A stretch of 64,000 bases of DNA from Chitinophaga caeni (GTDB taxonomy: Bacteria > Bacteroidota > Bacteroidia > Chitinophagales > Chitinophagaceae). The notes below the pieces were generated by a model, which was not told the DNA's origin, made no database searches, and saw only the letters and a program-made list of their open reading frames with translations. The stretch lies in assembly GCF_002557795.1 (NCBI RefSeq), contig NZ_CP023777.1:3171001-3235000 (forward strand), given 5' to 3'. Below, one piece after another: positions 34,201 to 41,114 of the stretch. How positions within the stretch are numbered: the first letter of the stretch is position 1; each line of letters begins with the position of its first letter. A program made the position numbers and the translations under genes.

Positions 34201-36202
34201 CATCGTACAAACGCGCTATCCCGTCGAAGTTATCGATACTATTCCCTGCAAAATTCAGGTAAGCTTTGGCTTGCAAGGTGATCGAATCTTCCGTGATGTG
34301 TAAAGATTTGAGGTCACTTTTCCGCAGGTCCGCATCGAATTGGAACAGGGGCAACGCGCCGTTAAAATCGATGGTGCCGGCAAAGCTCAAGTCCAAATTG
34401 GGATCATCAACTTCTAATGAACCGTTGAAAAATTTCCGGCTTAGTTCTCCCTTGGTCGTGATATTTTGATAAGGGTAATCCCTGATATTCAGCTCCTGTA
34501 CTTGGGCGTCAAGGCTGGCCCTCAGGTTGTGAAAGTTAAATCCTGCGCCGTCAATCTTCGCATTAGCCGTAATTTCGCTAAAGTTGTTATTATTCAGTAA
34601 GGCGCCCAGATCGAAATGATCTGTCCTGATGTTACCGCTGTATATAGGTATATCGCCGCTGGTTTTAAAGTTTAGATCCGAGTTGAAATTCCCAAGGTTC
34701 GTACTGAAATTACCGTAAGCAACAAAGTCGTTTATGAACCCCGTATAATTTCCTTTAAAGCTGATAAAATCGAGCAAATGGATTTGTACCGGGTCGATAT
34801 TGGCTAGTTCCGGGAAGAAATGCAAGATATCCCGGCCATTCGTGGTTAGTTCCTGTGCGTCGAAGCTGATAAATGTTTCATATATGTTAGGCAACCCGCG
34901 CATTTCGAGGTTACCTTTTACCTTGGTTGCGGTTCCCCCGGTTATTTCAAAGTTTTCCCCGGTTAAGTTGCTCACCGGGCCATGGGCCTTACCATTAATT
35001 TTAATATCGGTTTTCCAATCGCTTAATTCGGGGGCGAAATAAGCGATATCATCTGATGATAAATAAGAATTTCTGAAATTCGCCCGCATGATAACGTTGT
35101 CCACGAAATCATTCATATCAGATAAATCATTGTACTGCATGGTGAAATAGTCTCTCAAATGGCTATTAGGAGTAACCAGATCCATATTGTCCAGTTCAAT
35201 TTCCACGGGCGACATTTTAAAGCGGCCGGTTAACTTGGTTATTTCGAACCCGCTTCTTTCATTCGTACTTAATTGCAAATCTGCGAAAATGCTGTCTTGC
35301 GATATGTGGCTATTGGTGAGGGTTAAATTGATTTTTTCAAACCTGATATAATCCGGTTTAAATACGCCTTTCCGTGGTTTCGTACTGTCGTTATAGCTAT
35401 CAACGCCAAGCAATCCATTTTTTAGGTGTAAAGATTTTACTATTAATTTCCAGTTGTCATTATTCCATTGCAGCGGTTTTAATATGTTGACGGAATCGCC
35501 GGGAGCCGGCGTATTGGCCATCGGAGAGCTAGTTGTATTGGGGCGTTTGGGCCTGGTAGCCTCGTAAGTATTAACCACGAAGGAAGGTTGATCTAAGTCT
35601 AGATCATTGATCAGGATATCCTTGTTTTTCACGTCGAGGCGGTCGGCATCCATGTAAATTCTTTTGGCAGAAACATAGTAGTCTTGACCGACCCATCCGT
35701 CAACATAATTGAACCGGATATTTTTAAGATCTATTTTTTTTAAGTCGAAAGCGAGGTTGGATTGTTGCCCGGAAGGTGTTTGGGATGTGGGGTTGGAGAA
35801 GGCATCGATCACGAACTGGTAATTCCAGGTGGAATCATGCGGCGGCCTGGTGAGGTTAATTTTCGCATTTTGTAAACCCACGAATTTCACCTCCGGTTTA
35901 TCCACGAAGAAAAACCAATCGGTGATGCGCATGGTTAGCCTACCGGCATAGAGCAACGTATCCTGTTTTTGATCTTCCACGTATACCCCTTGCATCAAGA
36001 AGCTGTTAAACAGGCGGAAGTTAACCCTCTCTATTTCAACCTTGGTGTGTAAGGTATTGCTAAGCCGCTTGGTTACTTGCTTAACAAGAAAATTTTGCAT
36101 GAAAGGTGTATTCACTAAGATGCTTGTTAGCAGCAGTAGCCCTAACAAACTGATCACCACGATTCCTAATATTTTGCGAAACTTTCTCAGTGCAATCGAC
36201 AT
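31298..36202 (-). CDS. tamB: TamB/DUF490-type translocation and assembly module protein
   Basis: The 1634-residue protein has an N-terminal membrane anchor (residues 11-30) and an AsmA-like start (VNTPFMQNFLVKQVTKRLSNTLHTKVEIERVNFRLFNSFLMQGVYVED). A very long region of beta-rich repeats follows, ending in the TamB C-terminal domain (about 1150-1500, with PDITYKIVLPEVG and YQIYGLLVSQQFLPDDASAG). The protein spans the periplasm and, with a BamA/TamA partner, helps insert outer-membrane proteins or carry lipids between the membranes. Its C-terminal tail is Gln/Pro-rich. TATTTTTG at 36218-36211 could be its -7 box. Confidence 0.92.
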   Translation of the reverse strand: MSIALRKFRKILGIVVISLLGLLLLTSILVNTPFMQNFLVKQVTKRLSNTLHTKVEIERVNFRLFNSFLMQGVYVEDQKQDTLLYAGRLTMRITDWFFFVDKPEVKFVGLQNAKINLTRPPHDSTWNYQFVIDAFSNPTSQTPSGQQSNLAFDLKKIDLKNIRFNYVDGWVGQDYYVSAKRIYMDADRLDVKNKDILINDLDLDQPSFVVNTYEATRPKRPNTTSSPMANTPAPGDSVNILKPLQWNNDNWKLIVKSLHLKNGLLGVDSYNDSTKPRKGVFKPDYIRFEKINLTLTNSHISQDSIFADLQLSTNERSGFEITKLTGRFKMSPVEIELDNMDLVTPNSHLRDYFTMQYNDLSDMNDFVDNVIMRANFRNSYLSSDDIAYFAPELSDWKTDIKINGKAHGPVSNLTGENFEITGGTATKVKGNLEMRGLPNIYETFISFDAQELTTNGRDILHFFPELANIDPVQIHLLDFISFKGNYTGFINDFVAYGNFSTNLGNFNSDLNFKTSGDIPIYSGNIRTDHFDLGALLNNNNFSEITANAKIDGAGFNFHNLRASLDAQVQELNIRDYPYQNITTKGELSRKFFNGSLEVDDPNLDLSFAGTIDFNGALPLFQFDADLRKSDLKSLHITEDSITLQAKAYLNFAGNSIDNFDGIARLYDVSLFKDQKRIEFDSLALRTEVLDNHQKVLNIQGSEISGYIKGDYHFMQFPNTLQFYRNKYFPAFYTKSPDELVPQDFSFEFNFGAIDKILSSFDRSIKGFNDTRVSGTLNTQNGNLQLHANVPYAAYAGVGAKDLEIVAKGDLDKINLSTMIGELTWRDSTLFENPGLVASSSKDTAFIKLNLRDTDTSALDGFYARLITVSDGVKINFLNSTFTMNEKEWQVTPGSEIYWSTHFLTIHNVQVSRNDQSIIVSTNEFSPDEERFIINIKNLNLADIIPVQLTGSRIEGLANGTINISNPTSHLEVDADIRAEQFRYADDSIGVVQLSGDYNQRTQQANFHVQSDNQIADFLADAAIGFGNNNKLEARLDMKGTSMSLLQRFIDPYVSNLSGKMTGIVTVGGTTDLPSVHATNLQLEDVGVTVNYLNTDYRIPKMTVNMDDNLLEFGRFTMLDKYNNTATVNGFITHDHFNKMNFEFDLSTNKFMFLNTKSTDNDLYYGDVIASAKLYFNGPINNLQLNVLARPLTNTHFYLPISDSRDVGKYEFIRFKSYGKEAVAPKPKKDETKLNMRLDIAANPDAQIDVILDQVTGDMISANGSGNLQINVNLDGDLSMIGNYVINSGSYNFSLRNFANWKFGIEKNSSITFNGDPLDAKVNIDAKYTVPKVSLYNLSNSAASQTVDELARRSQRVDILLNLTGALMQPDITYKIVLPEVGTVSYESSVVARLREINQDQNKTLYQIYGLLVSQQFLPDDASAGGANVAITGKNSVGQALSAQASAILNNLSNQLFKNSGIGFTINYSAYNIGNQDNGSYDRNLVSGGINSTLFNDRIRLYVGGDYDWGKVSATATSNRFAGDFRIEYLLTPDGRVRVNAFSKSDYDVYNLSNRNRGGVGISYIRDYNTFSELFSRSMRLRAIKDSSQQQQPPVDTPKTTQLPHLDSIAPAPARKDTIEDDLPEIYKRIGRSKP

Positions 36203-36210
36203 TTATCCGG

Positions 36211-36218
36211 CAAAAATA
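36211..36218 (-). promoter_or_regulatory. Putative -7 element for the tamB-like gene
   Basis: TATTTTTG on the minus strand, nine bases before the ATG. No -33 box at the right spacing. Confidence 0.3.
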
Positions 36219-36237
36219 ACTGAAATGTACCACCTAA

Positions 36238-36278
36238 CCCTTGGTAATGAGCCAAAAATCAAATATTTCTACCAAGGG
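36238..36278. terminator. Hairpin between TraB-like and tamB-like genes
   Basis: CCCTTGGTA pairs exactly with TACCAAGGG around a 23-base loop. A clear T-run is missing, so termination is uncertain. Confidence 0.4.
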
Positions 36279-36373
36279 GGACGCCTGGTAGTTCAAACGG
36301 GTTATAATCACGATTATTTTACAAAAGCTATGCCTAGAATGCGGTTTGTAAGCACATGATTTAAATTGATCAT

Positions 36374-37228
36374 TTACATGATAACCGGGTTAACCGTATA
36401 ACCGGCTTCTCTTAATAACCGTATTACCCCTTGCGGTCCGCCAAGATGCATGGCGCCCACGGCGATAAAGGCGGATTGTGATTTGGTGATTTCTTCTATT
36501 ACTGGTATCCAGTTTTTATTTCTGCGGGTCAATAAAATATCTTCGAAACCTTTCATGTCCGGGGATTCCATGCCCAATTGATATAAAGCGTCGATATCCT
36601 GTTTTTTATAAGCATCTAGCAAGCGGGAAAAGGAAGCTTTTTGTTTTGGCAGTTCTTCGATGGTGGCCAGTATTTGACGGCAGTAGCTGGAGTCTGGGAT
36701 GCTGTTGAGCATTTCTAACTGGCTCTCCACCGTTTCAAGTCCTTCCACGTTTTTATGCTGCTGCTTGGCCATTTCGCTGAAGATATTCTCATACGATGTT
36801 GTTTTCTTACAATTAGCCAGCTTGGAAATAATTAAGCTCATGATGCTAAAGGGCCTGAACTTCTTCACCTGCTCCAGGTTGATGCTCACATTTTCAGAGA
36901 AGAAACGGGAGACCTTCGGGTAATCATCACCGAAAAGCATTTGCAGGGTCGTGTCGCCGTGCAACATCATATGCGGGGCCATCTTGGTATACATTTCCGG
37001 ATCATCTATATCGATCTCCAGGTAAATCACTTTCGAGCTTTTTACCGCGTTGATGATCCCGGGACTAATGTTTAAATCTTGTTCGCAGACCAGGTGGATG
37101 GTACCGTAAAGGTAACTGGGACTTTGAATCTCCTTCCCGGATATTTCCCACAGCAACGATTTTTCCTGTGCCTTCAGGGCAGGGATACCGAGTACCGACA
37201 AGAAAAGGGCTAAAAAATTTTTTATCAT
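36374..37228 (-). CDS. TraB/GumN-family protein, exported
   Basis: The 284-residue protein begins with a signal peptide (ending ALKAQ) and shows the TraB/GumN markers SYLYGTIHL near residue 40, EIDIDDPEM, GLETVESQLEML in the middle, and SAFIAVGAMHLGGPQGVIRLLREAGYTV at the end. The conserved GTIH and GAMHL His residues resemble those of the Tiki/TraB metalloprotease fold, so a peptidase activity is possible. Its ATG overlaps the stop of the upstream PLP-enzyme gene by four bases (ATGA), so it is coupled to it. Confidence 0.88.
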   Translation of the reverse strand: MIKNFLALFLSVLGIPALKAQEKSLLWEISGKEIQSPSYLYGTIHLVCEQDLNISPGIINAVKSSKVIYLEIDIDDPEMYTKMAPHMMLHGDTTLQMLFGDDYPKVSRFFSENVSINLEQVKKFRPFSIMSLIISKLANCKKTTSYENIFSEMAKQQHKNVEGLETVESQLEMLNSIPDSSYCRQILATIEELPKQKASFSRLLDAYKKQDIDALYQLGMESPDMKGFEDILLTRRNKNWIPVIEEITKSQSAFIAVGAMHLGGPQGVIRLLREAGYTVNPVIM

Positions 37229-38295
37229 GGTATCAGGCCGTAATATTTTTTAATTAATGTAGCTAATAAAGCGATATCGCCCGGTTCATGTACCGCGGAT
37301 ATCACTGCCCGGTTCACAGGGGGACCGGAAGGGTTGGGGTAAGCAAACGACGATACCAGGATATCATGTGAAAGCAAAAACGGGTAAATCGGTTCTTTCC
37401 CCGGTATATCTTGTAATAAAGATATGGATAATTGGGGATGTTGCCATACCTGTTCCACTTCTTCCATGAGTTCATGCATTTGGCGGGCATTGCCCAGGAG
37501 TTTGAGGCGGGCATTATCATACAACTCACCCGCTTTTAGCCAGGCAAAAGCGCTTGCGGGCATCATGGGCGTGGAAGCGGTAAATTGCGGTAAATGTTTC
37601 AACTGCGAAATCGCGGCAGCGGAAGATGCAACCACTCCTCCCTCGGCACTAAAGGCTTTACTTAAGGAAGCCGTTATCATTAATTGAACCTTGTCATTGG
37701 AAGGTAGTTGCGAGATAATTCCTTCCCCTTCATCGCCCAAGATGCCGAACCCGTGGGAGTCATCAAGAACTAACCATACCCTTTTCTCAACCAGGTCAAG
37801 CCAGCTGTAATCATTGATTTTAGATGCCAGCGGATTCACGGAATCCCCAAGAATTGCGTACTGATCGTCTTCGCCGCCGTTAATTTGGGCCAGGCAGTTG
37901 GCCGACCAATCTTCCCAACTTGCATTTTCGACAGTTGTTACGCCTTGTATCAAGGAGCTATGGGTGCCTGGAGCATAAATAACGGTGCCCTTGGTATAAG
38001 CGAAGGCGCTGGCAGCTTGCGCTGCAAGGTAGCCGCTGGAAAAGCTCGCGGCCGCTTGTTGGAAAAGGCTGCGGCTCAGCGCATGTTCCAGTTCATCGTA
38101 CAATTGTAATTGAATATTGGCAATTCTAGAAGAAGGGTGCAAGCTACCGAAATGATCCAAGCCTTCCTTCATATATCCAAGGAATTGCTTGTTTTGATGC
38201 ATCCCGAGATAGGCAAATCCCGAAAAAAATAAACATGTTTTGCCGTTGTCAGATTGGCGTACCGTTCTAGCTGGCGTGGAGAGTGAGTGGAACAT
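37225..38295 (-). CDS. AONS-like PLP-dependent enzyme (alpha-oxoamine synthase family)
   Basis: The 356-residue protein is a fold-type I PLP enzyme resembling 8-amino-7-oxononanoate synthase: LFFSGFAYLGM, HPSSRIANIQLQLYDELE, VLDDSHGFGILGDEGEG with the PLP-binding Asp and His, and the Schiff-base Lys213 in MITASLSKAFSAEGG. AONS itself joins pimeloyl thioester and alanine in biotin synthesis. No biotin gene is nearby, and the usual N-terminal CoA-loop region is short, so a different acyl-CoA condensation or aminotransfer is possible. Its start overlaps the preceding stop by one base (TAATG), and its stop overlaps the TraB-like start. Confidence 0.8.
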   Translation of the reverse strand: MFHSLSTPARTVRQSDNGKTCLFFSGFAYLGMHQNKQFLGYMKEGLDHFGSLHPSSRIANIQLQLYDELEHALSRSLFQQAAASFSSGYLAAQAASAFAYTKGTVIYAPGTHSSLIQGVTTVENASWEDWSANCLAQINGGEDDQYAILGDSVNPLASKINDYSWLDLVEKRVWLVLDDSHGFGILGDEGEGIISQLPSNDKVQLMITASLSKAFSAEGGVVASSAAAISQLKHLPQFTASTPMMPASAFAWLKAGELYDNARLKLLGNARQMHELMEEVEQVWQHPQLSISLLQDIPGKEPIYPFLLSHDILVSSFAYPNPSGPPVNRAVISAVHEPGDIALLATLIKKYYGLIP

Positions 38296-38720
38296 TATTT
38301 ACTTGGCTTAGTTCTAAGGATAAAATGAAATTCCCCGGTGTAAACTTTCATATCAAAATGATCGTCATCAAGTTGTACAATATTTACAAGGTGTTCCGAT
38401 TTACGGCTTTTATTTTTAGCGCTGGTAACGGATATGATTTTCCCGTTGCTCAGTAGTTCGTAATGCCCCGTATCGGGCACATTATCGATAGTAGCAATGA
38501 AAACGTTATTATCTAAAAATTGGTAATATACATTGCTGTAATAGCCCGATTTAAAATCCTTCGCTTGCGTTACCTGCGTAAGATTATACGGGTCATTCGG
38601 CGGTACCTGTACATCGTAAACGCGCCATTTTTTATTTTTTAGCAACTGATCCGTTTTCGATGCATTGCATGCTACTAAAAACAGGAGCAGCAACGTGGAA
38701 TAATATATTTTTAATCTCAT
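38295..38720 (-). CDS. Small lipoprotein of unknown function
   Basis: From the ATG at 38720 the product is 141 residues with a lipobox (LFLVAC, Cys18); a start further upstream would place a non-signal tail in front. The mature part (LLKNKKWRVYDVQVPPNDP, then SNVYYQFLDNNVFIATIDNVPDTGHYELLSNGKIISV) has the lipocalin-like beta pattern of many Bacteroidota lipoproteins. I recognise no specific family. It overlaps the PLP-enzyme start by one base, giving a tightly coupled three-gene unit. Confidence 0.75.
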   Translation of the reverse strand: MRLKIYYSTLLLLFLVACNASKTDQLLKNKKWRVYDVQVPPNDPYNLTQVTQAKDFKSGYYSNVYYQFLDNNVFIATIDNVPDTGHYELLSNGKIISVTSAKNKSRKSEHLVNIVQLDDDHFDMKVYTGEFHFILRTKPSK

Positions 38721-38739
38721 GCTAATAAATGTTTTGACC

Positions 38740-39237
38740 TTAAACTTTTCTAGGGATAGATAATGATTGCCACTGCTCTTTTTGAAGCATCTTCCCGATA
38801 TATACAATTTGACCAACATGATCAGCGTAATGGACTACCTGCCGGTTGATGGCATCTATCGCGGTATGGGCTTCCTGTTTAACGAATACGGTCCTGCTAA
38901 AATCTTTATCTTCTAAATCATGCAGGGTATTGAAGAAACATTGCCAAGCCCTGTCCCAAACTTCCAACAATTGTTTTCTTCCTTGAAAATCTTTACTGCT
39001 AAATTCTTCATCACGGTTTCTCCATGTTTTTTCCCCATCTGTATCCAAAAAATCTGTAAACCGGGAAACCATGTTGCCCGCGATGTGTTTCATCAAGATA
39101 AAAATGCTGTTTGAACCCGCGCCGGGTTGCCAAAGTAATTGTTCGTCGCTTAACTGGGCGATCGTTTTTTCCGCCAGTACTTTCTGTGCTGCCATTCTCC
39201 TGCACATGCTATCCACGTAAATTTTTGCGTCCATCAT
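38740..39237 (-). CDS. DUF1572 protein, DinB-like fold
   Basis: From the Met pair at 39237/39234 the product is about 165 residues. The four-helix DinB/DUF1572 pattern is visible: AEKTIAQLSDEQLLWQPGAGSNSIFILMKHIAGNM carries the first His, and HTAIDAINRQVVHYADHVGQIVYIGKM carries two more. The three His are in position to bind a metal ion, as in thiol-transferase-related DinB proteins. The substrate is unknown. It precedes the lipoprotein gene with a 19-base gap and probably begins that transcript. Confidence 0.82.
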   Translation of the reverse strand: MMDAKIYVDSMCRRMAAQKVLAEKTIAQLSDEQLLWQPGAGSNSIFILMKHIAGNMVSRFTDFLDTDGEKTWRNRDEEFSSKDFQGRKQLLEVWDRAWQCFFNTLHDLEDKDFSRTVFVKQEAHTAIDAINRQVVHYADHVGQIVYIGKMLQKEQWQSLSIPRKV

Positions 39238-39260
39238 TCTGTATTTGGATACCAAGGTAA

Positions 39261-40985
39261 TTAAATTCCTGCTACGCTATCATCTCCACGTTTATCTCCA
39301 ACAGCTTCAATTTGTCCATTCTCCCCGTGCTTGATAATTAATTCTGTTCTGCCAATGGCTCCCCGTTTATGCACCTTGTATCCCATTTTTTCTAAGGCTT
39401 CTATCACCGGCTCCGGGAAGTCTGCCTCCACATCGATTACGTCCGGCAACCATTGGTGGTGGAACTTAGGCGCATTTACGGTTTCCATGGCGTCCAGTTT
39501 AAAATCAATGACATTGAGTAAGGTTTGAAAAACGGATGTTATAATTGTTGATCCTCCCGGTGTGCCGGTTACGATGTACGGTTGATTCTCTTTCAAAACA
39601 ATCGTCGGTGTCATGGAGCTGAGCATCCGTTTGCCGGGAGCAATGGCATTGGCTTCGTTGCCTACCAGCCCGTACATATTGGCTACACCAGGTTTAGCAC
39701 TGAAGTCGTCCATTTCGTTATTAAGGAAAAAGCCGGCCCGGCTTACAACGACCTTTGAGCCGTAGCTGCCATTTAATGTTGTTGTGACTGAAACGGCGTT
39801 CCCGGCTGCATCCAGTACGTTAAGATGCGTCGTTTGTTCGCTGGGATCGGGTATTTGTCCTGCTTGAATTTGTTCGCTATTCCCGGCAATTCCCGGTTGA
39901 TAACCTTGCATTCTCCGGGTAAGGTACCCCGGGTTAGTGATAGCTGCAACAGGAACGTTTACAAAATCTTCATCTCCAAGAAATGCGGCCCTGTCGGCAT
40001 ACGCACGTCTTTCGATTTCTGTCATTAGTTGCACTGCTTCCGCGGAATTATGTTTGAATTTCCCGATGGAATAAGGCTCAACCATGCCCATCATCTGTTG
40101 TAAAATGATCCCACCGCTAGAGGGTAAGGGCATCGTGATAACTTTGTATCCTTTATATGGAAATATTATAGCGTCCCTGTATTTCGCTTTATAATTTTTT
40201 AAATCATCTAGGGTAATAATGCCGTGGCCACGCTGCATTTCTGCTACGATCAATTGCGCGGTTTCCCCCTCGTAAAAGCCCTTTTCTCCCGCAACGCTGA
40301 TGCGCATCAAAGTATTGGCAAGATCGGTTTGAACCAAGGTATCGCCTTCCTGCCAAGGCACATCTCTAATAAATGCATTCCCGCTGGTATTGAATTGCTT
40401 GAAGCGGGATTGTAGTGAATTCAATCCCCTGGCTTCGGCAGCCGTCACCGCGAAACCCAATTTTGCTAATTCTATAGCTGGGGCGATTAATGTTGCCATG
40501 GGCAATTTTGCATAGCGGTGCGATGCGAATAAACCGGCCACGGTTCCAGGTACACCTACAGCTAGGTGACCATCGATACTCTTACGGCTATTGACCGAGC
40601 CGTCTTCATCGAGGTACATATCGCGGTAAGCCGCAGCAGGAGCCATCTCCCTGTAATCGATCGCCAAATTGCGGCCATCGTTTAAATGTGCCACCATGAA
40701 TCCTCCGCCACCGATGTTTCCCGCTTGTGGATACACTACAGCCAATGCCCATTGCATGGCAATAGCTGCATCTACAGCATTTCCACCTTTTGCCAGGATC
40801 ATGCGACCTACTTTGCTTGCTAAAGGGTGGGCGCTCGCTACGGCAGCCTCCCGGAATATCCCGTGTTTTTCAACCTTGTAGTTGAAGGCTTGCACCGTTT
40901 GGGCCCGCACCTGCATTTGAATGCTGGCCAGCAATAAAAGCAAGCCGGTTTTGCGTAATACCGATATGATCATAGTTGAAAACAT
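39261..40985 (-). CDS. ggt: Gamma-glutamyltransferase
   Basis: The 574-residue proenzyme is exported (signal peptide ending VRAQ; a start at 40973 is equally plausible). It cleaves itself to a two-chain enzyme that hydrolyses or transfers gamma-glutamyl groups in the periplasm. Markers are GGNAVDAAIAMQWALAVVYPQAGNIGGGGFMV, YREMAP, the new N-terminal nucleophile Thr385 in SEQTTHLNVLD, then GSYGSKVV, LNNEMDDF, GKRMLSSMTPTIV and GTPGGSTIITSV. The DUF1572 gene follows closely on the same strand. A link to the amidoligase operon, which may make gamma-glutamyl-type amides, is possible but they are 13 kb apart. Confidence 0.96.
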   Translation of the reverse strand: MFSTMIISVLRKTGLLLLLASIQMQVRAQTVQAFNYKVEKHGIFREAAVASAHPLASKVGRMILAKGGNAVDAAIAMQWALAVVYPQAGNIGGGGFMVAHLNDGRNLAIDYREMAPAAAYRDMYLDEDGSVNSRKSIDGHLAVGVPGTVAGLFASHRYAKLPMATLIAPAIELAKLGFAVTAAEARGLNSLQSRFKQFNTSGNAFIRDVPWQEGDTLVQTDLANTLMRISVAGEKGFYEGETAQLIVAEMQRGHGIITLDDLKNYKAKYRDAIIFPYKGYKVITMPLPSSGGIILQQMMGMVEPYSIGKFKHNSAEAVQLMTEIERRAYADRAAFLGDEDFVNVPVAAITNPGYLTRRMQGYQPGIAGNSEQIQAGQIPDPSEQTTHLNVLDAAGNAVSVTTTLNGSYGSKVVVSRAGFFLNNEMDDFSAKPGVANMYGLVGNEANAIAPGKRMLSSMTPTIVLKENQPYIVTGTPGGSTIITSVFQTLLNVIDFKLDAMETVNAPKFHHQWLPDVIDVEADFPEPVIEALEKMGYKVHKRGAIGRTELIIKHGENGQIEAVGDKRGDDSVAGI

Positions 40986-41114
40986 TTCAGAATAAATTTA
41001 ATAGGAAAGTGTGTAAGATCAAGGTATAAAATTGATAACCCGGGTTTTTTCTCTTGCCGTGGTAACCTGAAGGAACAATTTTGCAGTATCTTTAAAGCAA
41101 TTTAATCAACCGCT

